From Schizochytrium sp. TIO01 (Eukaryota > Sar > Bigyra > Thraustochytrida > Thraustochytriidae), in NCBI GenBank assembly GCA_004764695.1, contig SMSO01000035.1, positions 618,001-682,000 on the forward strand: a stretch of DNA of 64,000 bases. The letters run 5' to 3'. The position numbers and the translations under genes are program-made. The notes under the pieces were generated by a model, which was not told where the DNA came from, did not search any database, and saw only the letters and a program-made list of their open reading frames with translations. Below, one piece after another: positions 1 through 8,268 of the stretch. Positions within the stretch are counted from its first letter, which is position 1, and each line of letters begins with the position of its first letter.

Positions 1-3000
1 GAAGTTTCTGTGCGGCGTGAGAGCGATAATTAAAGCTTCAATTATCATCACGATCCCGGGAGGAGGATCTCTGATCTTTGCAAGGGCAGTAAGTTGGCGA
101 ATGCTAGATGGCGAAGCGAGCAGAAACTCGGCAGAGCACCGATCCTCCAACAACATTTTAAGGACATTACTAGGAACACCTCCTGTCAAAGGACTAGGAG
201 ATTCATTACGATCTAGTGAAGAATCACCAGAGTATGAGTACCTTCCTTGCTCGGTGCCAAAGGATTTGTCCCGATCATCCCGATCGTTTACTCTACCATT
301 TCTATCTTCAAATTCATTCGTCTTTCGCTCATTAGTGTTAAAAGCTGCATCAGAAAGCACAGCACGAGCTACAGTATCGATACCTGTGAACATTTCTTCC
401 TCTGCTATGATTGCTGGTGGCCAATTTCTACTTTCTGCATTTCGGGCACCCTGGTTGAGCTCTCGAGGACCACGGTTGCGATCGTCACCTTTAATAAGAA
501 TAAACATAGGTCGAGGCTCAAGGGTCGAGCGAGCAACTGTGAAGCGACGATTGAACGCATTTCGCTCCCGGGCAGCCATACCAACGCAAACGTCGAGAAT
601 TATTGAATGACCTCCATTGAGAATTTCTTGAAGAATCCCGATGTCAAACTTATCATGAGATACATGTACAAAAGTGCCAGGTAGAAGTTTTTTTATTTGC
701 ACACAAATTTCTTGGCGCGCACCTAGCGGAATGTCATCGGAGACAGCAACAAGCAGGGGTCTTGGCCTGCTGATGCGGCAGCGTAAAAGTTCTTGCGGGA
801 CATAATTGTCTGGATCAATTACGTCACTGTCGTAGTCGGTTTCAGAAGGCTCCCAGAGCTCTAAACCTGTTGGATCGTCCGCGTGAAGAACAGCTTTCCA
901 CTCTGGCCAATCATAGGCACCTGGCTCAATGAACTCTGGAATTATTTCTTGACATGCCACTATATACTGAAGCCACTGTAGCAAAAACTGTGCAGCACGT
1001 GATCCACGTTCAATAAATGCCATACGTTTGACTGTCATATTAGGATCATGCATATACCGGCGCACTGCGATAATTCGGTCCTCGTGCAAATACATACATC
1101 CCATACGCGCTGCAACTGCCAAAGTCTTTACCTTTTCTAAGAAGTAGCTCCGGCGAAGACCACGTTTACACGCCTTCCAGTTAATTAAACGCTCTTGTAG
1201 AGGATCAGGAGCTCGTGTCCCCCGTGCTGTCAAGATGAGGCAGCACTTTACCATAGCAAAAGCTTCGGGTTCAATTTCATCAGCTTTGGCCGCTGCCAGC
1301 TCAAGAACATCACTCTGAAAGAATGAATTGGTCAATGAGATAGCTGCCATACCGAGTTCGCGAAGACGATGTTTATTAATTGCTCGTCGTCGACCCCGAA
1401 GCCCACGATATGTCTTTTGAATTTGAGTCGCAGCTTCCTTTCGGCGTTTTGCAGTCTTGATTTCCCACACTCTCTTGCGCGCTACATGACCTCTCCATAA
1501 ACTTTCGATTAAAACACTAGCGTCTCGACGCCTTCGAACTAAGTTTGCTCGTCGCTTGCCTTGGTAGCCCCGCCAAGCGCTTTGAATGCGAAGAGAACTA
1601 TTAGAATATAGTGAAAAGGTGCGATTATAACGGAGTCTTCCCAACCTACCACGTACAACTCTTTCGATTTCTGTGGCAGCCGAATCCTCAATTCTAATAA
1701 GAGGTTGAATAGGAGGCTCTTCTAGGTACAAGTCACTCTCATCAATGAGCTCCCCGGTATGATCTTCTAGATTCTCACCTTCAGGAATATCCACTGCGGC
1801 TGCAAAAACATCGCCCTGTCTCTGTTTCCTTTCGATAGTTTCCTGGCGTATTCGAAGCTGGTCTTTCCTCTGTCGTTCGTGGAATTGTTTGCGGACAACC
1901 TCCTTTCGTTCGACCATCATTTTGCGGTTAATAAGATCAGCTTGCCTTCGTTCCACTTCAAGCTCTGTTTGGGAAATGAATGAAGCTTTCACAAGGGCCG
2001 CACGCTCACGACGAGCAGCTTCACGAGGGCCAGGTACTGACATATTCTGAGATTCCTCTTGCCCTCTTTCAGCCTCGAGTGTCGCCAAGTCTGCGCGAGC
2101 CTTCTCAAGGTTTGCCTGCAGAAGGAATAGCTCCTTTTCCAGTGCTTGATTTTCAGATTGCGCCCTACGAAGCTCAAGGTCAAGCTGGGCACCACGACTT
2201 CGACGCCGCGGTACATTCTTTTTACCACGAGCACGCTCTTGATTCAATAAACCAAGGTTGCCACCTTCTTTCGCCTTTTCCATTATATATTTTCCATTGG
2301 GCCATTGTCTACGATCGGCACCGTTGCTTAAAACATCAAGCACCTCAGGTGGCTCAGCAACCTTAAATGTATGACGGCCATGGGAGTTACTTTTGTCTTT
2401 TCCCAAACCTGTAGGGACGATCTGTCCTATGGAGTTTCGAGTGTAGACACCATGCATTTCCTCCTCCTGAAGTAATATTCTTTCTGCTTCCAAGATGCGG
2501 ATCATGTCCACTTCCTCACGAGGAGCAGTCAAAATCAACGAGCTTGCCTCTGGCTTGCCAGTCTTTGGTTTGCCCGCACGTTGCTCATGCTGGGGAGTAG
2601 TTGGAGGCATTTTCATATCTGGGTCATTAATTACAGGAGTTTCATAAGGAGTTTTAGTTGCTGTCCGAGAGTTTTCTGGCGCACCCCGAATACGCTTCCG
2701 AGATTTGGGGTTTTTGTGTGCTGGTGATGATGTTTTCGAGACCCGGCCAGGGATAAGAGGCTCATTTGCTGCAGGACTATCATCTAATGTGCGTGAAATC
2801 ATGAATGGATTTCGGATAGCTGATGTCCCTAACCAAGATTCGATAGTAGAGCTTTTTGCAAGGAAATCAAGATCTGATGCGATTCGCAGCAAATAGTTAG
2901 TCCCATTCCACACAAATTGTGAGCCAGCGGGAGCCCCACGCTTCCACCGAATGACATTATCAATGACGTCAAGTGTCACTGTTCGTAAGAGGTCAGCAAG

Positions 3001-3348
3001 ATCAACAAACTCATGCTGTTTCTCGGCAAGTGCCGCACCAGAAAGACCTCGAATACGATCTATGTAATTCTCGCGTAAGACAATACATTTGAGTACTTCG
3101 ACCTCTCGCAAAGGATCACTACCACTGGGACGTTGAAATGTGACCCCACCGCTAGCTGTCACCATAGATCGCGTGACAACAGGGATCCCTTCTGCTGTTG
3201 AAGAAAGATCACTACGTGCATCGCGGCTCTTCGCATCAACCCGGGCGCGCTTTGTCTCTCTCTCTACAGAAAGAAGTCGCTTTTGCACATGTCTACTCCT
3301 CGCTACACGACAATGCGGATCGCGAAGTGCATCGTAAGCTGACGACAT
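1..3348 (-). CDS. IQ-motif coiled-coil protein with dynein-stalk-like C-terminal segment (3' end outside window)
   Basis: The minus strand reads open for 1,116 codons from the ATG at 3346-3348 to base 1, so the gene runs off the left edge. Residues about 1-360 are basic and low in complexity. Residues about 370-540 are rich in charged helix (coiled coil). Residues about 585-660 hold three clear IQ motifs, including IQSAWRGYQGKRR and IQKTYRGLRGRRR, which normally bind calmodulin or EF-hand proteins. Residues about 860-960 form an alpha/beta-looking segment of unknown function. The last visible residues (about 1067-1116) contain DPPPGIVMIIEALIIAL, which matches the Pro-Pro-x-x-Val...Glu-Ala-Val pattern next to the dynein heavy-chain stalk. 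There is no AAA+ module in view. The likely role is axonemal or cytoskeletal; that is inference. The reading frame is certain and the function is not. Confidence 0.85.
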   Translation of the reverse strand, partial: MSSAYDALRDPHCRVARSRHVQKRLLSVERETKRARVDAKSRDARSDLSSTAEGIPVVTRSMVTASGGVTFQRPSGSDPLREVEVLKCIVLRENYIDRIRGLSGAALAEKQHEFVDLADLLRTVTLDVIDNVIRWKRGAPAGSQFVWNGTNYLLRIASDLDFLAKSSTIESWLGTSAIRNPFMISRTLDDSPAANEPLIPGRVSKTSSPAHKNPKSRKRIRGAPENSRTATKTPYETPVINDPDMKMPPTTPQHEQRAGKPKTGKPEASSLILTAPREEVDMIRILEAERILLQEEEMHGVYTRNSIGQIVPTGLGKDKSNSHGRHTFKVAEPPEVLDVLSNGADRRQWPNGKYIMEKAKEGGNLGLLNQERARGKKNVPRRRSRGAQLDLELRRAQSENQALEKELFLLQANLEKARADLATLEAERGQEESQNMSVPGPREAARRERAALVKASFISQTELEVERRQADLINRKMMVERKEVVRKQFHERQRKDQLRIRQETIERKQRQGDVFAAAVDIPEGENLEDHTGELIDESDLYLEEPPIQPLIRIEDSAATEIERVVRGRLGRLRYNRTFSLYSNSSLRIQSAWRGYQGKRRANLVRRRRDASVLIESLWRGHVARKRVWEIKTAKRRKEAATQIQKTYRGLRGRRRAINKHRLRELGMAAISLTNSFFQSDVLELAAAKADEIEPEAFAMVKCCLILTARGTRAPDPLQERLINWKACKRGLRRSYFLEKVKTLAVAARMGCMYLHEDRIIAVRRYMHDPNMTVKRMAFIERGSRAAQFLLQWLQYIVACQEIIPEFIEPGAYDWPEWKAVLHADDPTGLELWEPSETDYDSDVIDPDNYVPQELLRCRISRPRPLLVAVSDDIPLGARQEICVQIKKLLPGTFVHVSHDKFDIGILQEILNGGHSIILDVCVGMAARERNAFNRRFTVARSTLEPRPMFILIKGDDRNRGPRELNQGARNAESRNWPPAIIAEEEMFTGIDTVARAVLSDAAFNTNERKTNEFEDRNGRVNDRDDRDKSFGTEQGRYSYSGDSSLDRNESPSPLTGGVPSNVLKMLLEDRCSAEFLLASPSSIRQLTALAKIRDPPPGIVMIIEALIIALTPHRNF

Positions 3349-4127
3349 CGCCCTTGTTTGTCTTCACAAACGATTGCCTTTGCCGCCGGCAAGCCTTCAC
3401 TTAAGGCACAGATGTACGATAGAGCAGATTGTTGCGCAAATTTGAAGGCCAGTCGCAACCTGATCACTATTCTTGTGCGAAAAGCTGTTTCTCGCTGTAT
3501 ATATGAGGTTGCGTTTAAGTAGCTAAGAAATTAGCAATGCATCTATTACATTACTATGATAGCAAGCTTAATTCATTCAAATCAATGCTGAGAGAAAGAG
3601 GTTCTAAACTAATTTACGCAAACCGGAAGGTTCTAGTCTTAAACTGTATTGAAAAAGCAGCAGGTGTATGCTGATATTCAAAACTATCTACAGATAACCT
3701 AGTTATACGGTACCTTGTGTCTGTCTTTGATTTTCCTTCACCATCCTTCCCTTCATATTTTTGTCGAAGAGTCCTGGTTTGACCTTCCTTAAACTTTTGA
3801 ATAAAACAAAGATCCGTTCATTTGAACTTTGGCATTCCCACGTGTGTACTTGAGGTCGTTAGTATAACGGGAGGCCTCATCTATGATACTTATTTTCGTA
3901 GACTCCTTATTTGCCCCCCCCCCCCCCCCCCAAATTGAAAATGGGAATGCCTTCAACTACCTATACTAATACTAACTAGCTTGCACCTGTATACACTATC
4001 ATGCCTGATGCATCAAGGCGAATAAAAAGTAAGGTAGGTTAGGTAACTACGTAGATATTGCCTTTGGACCGAATTTGGAGATCAGGATCAGGAGGTGAAG
4101 GTTGAGTGACATGATGGAGAATAAAGA
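3349..4127. other. spacer between the IQ-protein start and the small minus-strand gene
   Basis: AT-rich non-coding stretch expected to contain the 5' flank of the IQ-protein gene. It holds an 18-base C run and a short GGTAGGTTAGGTAAC stretch near 4034. I see no further gene or RNA. Confidence 0.6.
3914..3931. repeat. C18 homopolymer
   Basis: Eighteen consecutive C residues lie in an otherwise AT-rich spacer. A run this long is slippage-prone both in replication and in sequencing, so its exact length is uncertain. Confidence 0.9.
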
Positions 4128-4340
4128 CTATTTCGTTGAAGAGCCCTGACTTGTTACTGCGCTTGCATTCATCATCCATCTATGCCACACTGCACAAACC
4201 CGAACCAAGTCCTCTTGATATCTAACAACATTGTCGCAGTTTCTCTGAAGTCGTTCAATTTCGCTTTCAAGAGACATGACTGCAGACTGGAGGTCCTTGA
4301 TAGCGTCCAAGACATCTTTGCCAGACGCATTAGATCCCAT
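4128..4340 (-). CDS. possible small coiled-coil protein (DASH subunit DAD1-like pattern)
   Basis: A 70-residue frame runs from the ATG at 4338-4340 to a TAG at 4128-4130. The frame continues open upstream without another ATG until a TGA. Residues about 8-55 form a helical heptad-like segment, SLESEIERLQRNCDNVV, followed by a Val-x-x-x-Trp element (RVCAVWHRWM). The size, the Leu-x-Arg-Asn...Val-Val spacing and the Trp after the helix resemble DAD1-type subunits of the DASH/Dam1 kinetochore ring. That resemblance comes from pattern only. The frame is short enough to be chance, but its composition is more protein-like than other short frames in the spacers. A non-DASH coiled-coil protein such as a BLOC-type subunit is an alternative. 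Confidence 0.35.
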   Translation of the reverse strand: MGSNASGKDVLDAIKDLQSAVMSLESEIERLQRNCDNVVRYQEDLVRVCAVWHRWMMNASAVTSQGSSTK

Positions 4341-5144
4341 CCTAAGGCCTGTGTCTAATCTACTGCGCAAGCTCCGCCTCCGTCGAAGATTTGGCCCAAG
4401 AGAAGAAGTAGGCTGTCAAACTGTGTTTGATCTGATGCTTGCACCAGGCGATGTTTACACTAGGTCAATGAAAAGTAAGTAGCAACAAGGAGCAGTAAGC
4501 AACTAGTGAGACGTTCTGCAGCGTGCTCACAAGATTCTCTCAGAACTCTGTCACCGCGTTTCACAGGCATTCACAATATACCCTGACTTCAAAACGGGCG
4601 TATTTTGTGATTACTAGAGACCGCAAGCCCTGATTCACTCTTTCTCTGTTATTCGCTTTTATGAAGCGCAGAGGGGTAAAGTAGAAGTTAGTTGCCACTT
4701 TAAGAGTTGAGTGCTATCAATGTCAAATTATGATGGTCCAAAATTCAGGGCAGCACTAAGCTGGAGACGAGGTAGCCAACCAAGTTGGATTTTAGTTGTC
4801 GATACTTTGGACCCGCTCAAAAGAAAGGCTTGCTCAACATTCGAGGCCTTGGGACTGCGTGGATTAAAGTCTCTCCTAGATGTCAATGAGGTTTATGATC
4901 ATCATTTGCTGATTAACAAGTAATCAGTAATTATACAGTAGAAGCTGTGGCTTTTTGTTGAGATCTCTATTCAAGGGCAGAAAAGGCTGCAAAAGCGAAG
5001 CCAACAAGAACTTAGGGACAGCAACACATTTGTAAACCATCTGTACCACCATCTTCAACCAACGAATGAATTGATCAATTCACATTTTGACAAGGTTTTG
5101 CGCGTTTTCCCTACTCTGGTGCGCTGTCCTTATGAGTAGTCGTT
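4341..5144. other. spacer upstream of the ankyrin/IQ gene
   Basis: Non-coding DNA between divergent genes, probably holding both 5' flanks. An ATG-initiated 67-codon frame (4720-4923, plus) shows no recognisable domain and is not called as a gene. Confidence 0.5.
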
Positions 5145-7511
5145 ATGCAATCACGACTGGGAGGTATAAACTTCTTCCGCAAGAACTGGTCCAGCTCTAG
5201 AAATTCTTTGAACAGTTTAGATAACTCCTCAGATGAAGAAGATCTCAGCTCGGTTGATGCAAGTAGTTTTGAGAGTGACCATGAAGAAAACAGTAACAAT
5301 GAATATGTCCTGAACTTGTGTAGTTCAAAAGCCATTGAGCGGTACCCCCGAGCAAAAGAATTATTTCAAGCCTTACAGCGCCTCGACTTAGAAGGTGTCA
5401 TAGATGTGATTGAAGCAGATGAGAGCGACATTTGCAAGCAACTTGGGACGCGTCCGCCGCAAGGTATGCGTAAGGTATCAGAAAGATCCCCGTTAACTAA
5501 TGTTCAAGATGCATACGGGCAGACGCCATTGCTGCTTGCGTGCAGAATAGGCGCAGGTAGAGTTGTAATGGGACTTTTACTCCGGGGTGCAGATGCCAGA
5601 CTTGAAAACAAATTAGGGGTCACGCCATTAATTGCGTGTGCACAGTTTGGGAATGTAAATGCTGCCAAAGCGCTTTTGGATAAGCGCTTAGGACATGCCT
5701 TGCCCGATGTTCAATATGAGAACAAAAAAGGGAAAACCGTCTTTGACCATATTCTGCCGAGCTCGCGCTCTAAACTACTACCTGTTTTAGAGCAAGCACT
5801 CCAAGAGAAAGGCACATCTACTTTGCATCGCTTGGTCACTCAGACAGCGCTTGGGGTTTTGACGAAAAATAAGAATGTGAATTCGCGAAAAGGTTCGCTA
5901 ATGCACTGGGTACGCACTCAAACAACATATACGTTAATTAAGAAGCCCGAATATGCCCGAGAGCTTGCAGCGCGTAAAATCCAGCAGCAAATCAGAAATC
6001 ATTTGCTGCGCAGGAAATTTCGTGATGCAATTCAACGAGTAGCTGCCGAAGCTCGGTATGAACGAAAACGATATAATTATGCCGTGAAAATTCAAAGACA
6101 ATACCGTCGAAGACTTGCTCAAAAGCTATTAATTAAGGTTCAGCAGCGCCATCAAGCTGCTGTGGAAATTCAGAAGGTCTATCGCGGCTACATAGAGAGA
6201 AAAGGAAAGGCGATCGTTCTAGCTGCCAAGCAACAAGGCTTAAATATTTGGCAATTAAAGGAGTCTCATCGAGGATGGATGGCAAGGTACTACCTACGTG
6301 CTGTTGACGTCTTTTGGGAGCGTGCCGCTCTAGAGGCAATTATTAATATTAACCGCGTTGTTCGTGGCTGGCTAGCACGCTGCAAGGCTCGCCGAATCAA
6401 ACAAGAACGCTCCAGTGTGACACTTATTCAGAAGTATGTACGGGGCTACTTGGCACGCCTTTCATGGCGGGAAAATGAGCGAAATTTCAACATCAAAAGC
6501 CTTGTTTCAAGGCGATCACTAGAACAGACGCTGGATGACCTTACTTCGTTCTTACCACTTCTCCATGTGAAACGAGAAGTTGTGGCCGCAGAGCTCATAT
6601 GCCGAACAATGAAGCCATATGCGAAAGAGATGGTTTTGAGAAGTGAGACCACTCGAGCTACGCAAGCAGCTGTATGTATACAATCAGCCTTTCGAGGAAT
6701 GCTAGGAAGGCGTAAAGGCAATTTTGTCCGCAAACGTCATGCTGAACAAATTAGCCTCTTGGAGAACTGTCTATCGATAAATGGTTTACATACGATTGCA
6801 AAAAGGCAGACTGGTACAATTGGATGCTGTAAAAAATGTCCTTGCGGTTATTTCATGTGCGCTAAAGTTGGATCAGGGAAGTCTCGAGACATTTGTAAAA
6901 GGTGTGGGCATCATGAAGCTAATCACCTTCGTAAGAAGACTCGGGATGAGCTCGGGAATCACACTCCACTTTTAACTAATTTCAATATGCAACTTGGCCC
7001 TATTTCAAACCGAGAGCTCCAGGGTAGCATCTATAAGCAACGAAAGCTTAAGCTTCAAGCAGAACGCGAAGTTCGAAGTGCGGTGCGATCTCAAATTGAT
7101 GCGAATTGGGCAGCCCACATGGAGAAAATTGTTTCATTACATTCCAAGAGCACGCATACGCAAGCCTCTGAAACAACACAGCAAGATTTTAATATTGAAA
7201 ACAAAAAATCAACTGCAATTTTACTTAGCCAGCAATACAAATGGGCCAAAAGTCAAACCAGCATCTTGCGAATGCAAAAAGAGTTAAAGACACAACTTAG
7301 TGATCAATTGAAGCGTCTTGCCAAAATTGAACAGCTTTCAATGCATCCTTCAAAATTTAAATTCTGTCAAGCTAGCCCATCTGCGCAACAAAACCAAATT
7401 CAACTCCCACCATTATCACAACGACAGTTTAACAAAGGAAAGGTTGCACTTAAGAAAGGTTTAAGTGTCGAAGAGAGTAATATTCTGTCTGTTGAAGCAA
7501 AACAGAGATAA
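5145..7511 (+). CDS. ankyrin-repeat, multi-IQ protein with Cys/His cluster (first part of a probable spliced gene)
   Basis: Begins at the ATG at 5145, with an in-frame TGA four codons upstream. The unspliced frame is 788 residues. Residues about 1-60 are Ser/Asp/Glu-rich. Residues about 120-220 hold two to three ankyrin repeats (GQTPLLLACRIGAGRVVMGL, then GVTPLIACAQFGNVNAAKAL). Residues about 270-530 hold about seven IQ-type motifs, such as IQKVYRGYIERKG and IQSAFRGMLGRRKG, expected to bind calmodulin-like proteins. Residues about 555-590 carry a CxxCxCG...CxxCGHHxxxH cluster that could bind zinc. The C-terminal part is helical and charged. The downstream FHA frame starts before this stop codon, and a short GT-AG intron would join the two. 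The neighbouring divergent gene is also IQ-rich. Probably a cytoskeletal or flagellar scaffold; that is inference. Confidence 0.85.
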   Translation: MQSRLGGINFFRKNWSSSRNSLNSLDNSSDEEDLSSVDASSFESDHEENSNNEYVLNLCSSKAIERYPRAKELFQALQRLDLEGVIDVIEADESDICKQLGTRPPQGMRKVSERSPLTNVQDAYGQTPLLLACRIGAGRVVMGLLLRGADARLENKLGVTPLIACAQFGNVNAAKALLDKRLGHALPDVQYENKKGKTVFDHILPSSRSKLLPVLEQALQEKGTSTLHRLVTQTALGVLTKNKNVNSRKGSLMHWVRTQTTYTLIKKPEYARELAARKIQQQIRNHLLRRKFRDAIQRVAAEARYERKRYNYAVKIQRQYRRRLAQKLLIKVQQRHQAAVEIQKVYRGYIERKGKAIVLAAKQQGLNIWQLKESHRGWMARYYLRAVDVFWERAALEAIININRVVRGWLARCKARRIKQERSSVTLIQKYVRGYLARLSWRENERNFNIKSLVSRRSLEQTLDDLTSFLPLLHVKREVVAAELICRTMKPYAKEMVLRSETTRATQAAVCIQSAFRGMLGRRKGNFVRKRHAEQISLLENCLSINGLHTIAKRQTGTIGCCKKCPCGYFMCAKVGSGKSRDICKRCGHHEANHLRKKTRDELGNHTPLLTNFNMQLGPISNRELQGSIYKQRKLKLQAEREVRSAVRSQIDANWAAHMEKIVSLHSKSTHTQASETTQQDFNIENKKSTAILLSQQYKWAKSQTSILRMQKELKTQLSDQLKRLAKIEQLSMHPSKFKFCQASPSAQQNQIQLPPLSQRQFNKGKVALKKGLSVEESNILSVEAKQR

Positions 7512-7528
7512 AGAACAGCAGGTTTCAG
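7477..7528 (+). other. candidate 52-nt intron joining the ankyrin/IQ frame to the FHA frame
   Basis: GTAATATT at 7477 and TTTCAG ending at 7528 form a GT-AG pair. Removing these 52 bases (length 1 mod 3) skips the TAA at 7509-7511 and moves translation exactly into the FHA frame, giving one protein of about 1,023 residues. A GT at 7459 with the same acceptor (70 nt) also restores the frame. Alternatives are a sequencing indel, a true frameshift, or two separate genes. Confidence 0.5.
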
Positions 7529-8268
7529 GAAGCTTGCCTTGTGCTTATGAAGACCATGCTGATTCAGATGACCATTCGATGTCTATTAAGCCGCTATGTT
7601 TAAATGAAGGACCAAAGTACCTCTCGACGGGATCTTTTGCAAATGTGCAGGCGGAGTTTTCGTCTACACGCATAAATGCGCAAGGTTTACTCGATAAGAG
7701 GAGTTGCAGCAAGTGTATAGAAGATAAAAATAAGCACCAAGGCTTTGGTGCTGGTGCTGGTGATGACGAACGCTTGTGTTGGTCTATAAAAAACCTTGAC
7801 GCACACCTGATTAAGCGTAAGTTGGGTCTACAATCATCTCTAAACAATCTTACCTGCAACGATCAGGATCATAGAAGATTTGGTAAAATGCAGGTTAGAG
7901 ATAAACTTTCAGAAAATCATCAGTCATCTTTAGAAGTGTGTGAAAAAACCCTATTCTGGCTAATTGGACAAGAAAGTACGGTTTTCCCAGTTCAGAGGAC
8001 ACCTGCTATAGTTGGTCGCTCTCCCCCCAGTGATATTATAGTGTCCGACAAGAACTTCGAAAATCCTTTGATGGTTTCTAAGCGACATTGTATTCTACAT
8101 AGTGACAAGTCTCAGGGAGTAGTCGAGTTACGAGATATAAGTACAAATGGAACTTTTGTGAACAACGTTCGTGTAGGAAAAAATTGTTCAGTGCTTCTTA
8201 AGGATGGTGATACTTTTTCTTTAGGCATGAATGGTATAACATTTATTCTCAAGCTATTGTCTCCGTAA
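7529..8268 (+). CDS. FHA-domain protein, probably the second exon of the ankyrin/IQ gene
   Basis: The reading frame closes at a TAA ending at 8268. About 130 residues of low-complexity linker precede a C-terminal FHA domain with the core residues in order: VGRSPPSD (Gly-Arg), SKRH, ELRDISTNGTFVNNVRV (the Asn-Gly-Thr-x-Val-Asn loop) and LKDGDTFSLG. FHA domains bind phosphothreonine peptides, and the Arg, Ser and Asn contacts are all present, so binding should be intact. If this is a separate gene, its first ATG would be at 7579, giving 229 residues. That leaves only 67 bases after the previous stop, too little for a normal promoter, so I favour one spliced gene. Confidence 0.7.

Noticed and set aside
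4720-4923. 67-codon ATG frame on the plus strand
   Set aside because: No domain, no homology I recognise, and short enough to arise by chance in the spacer.
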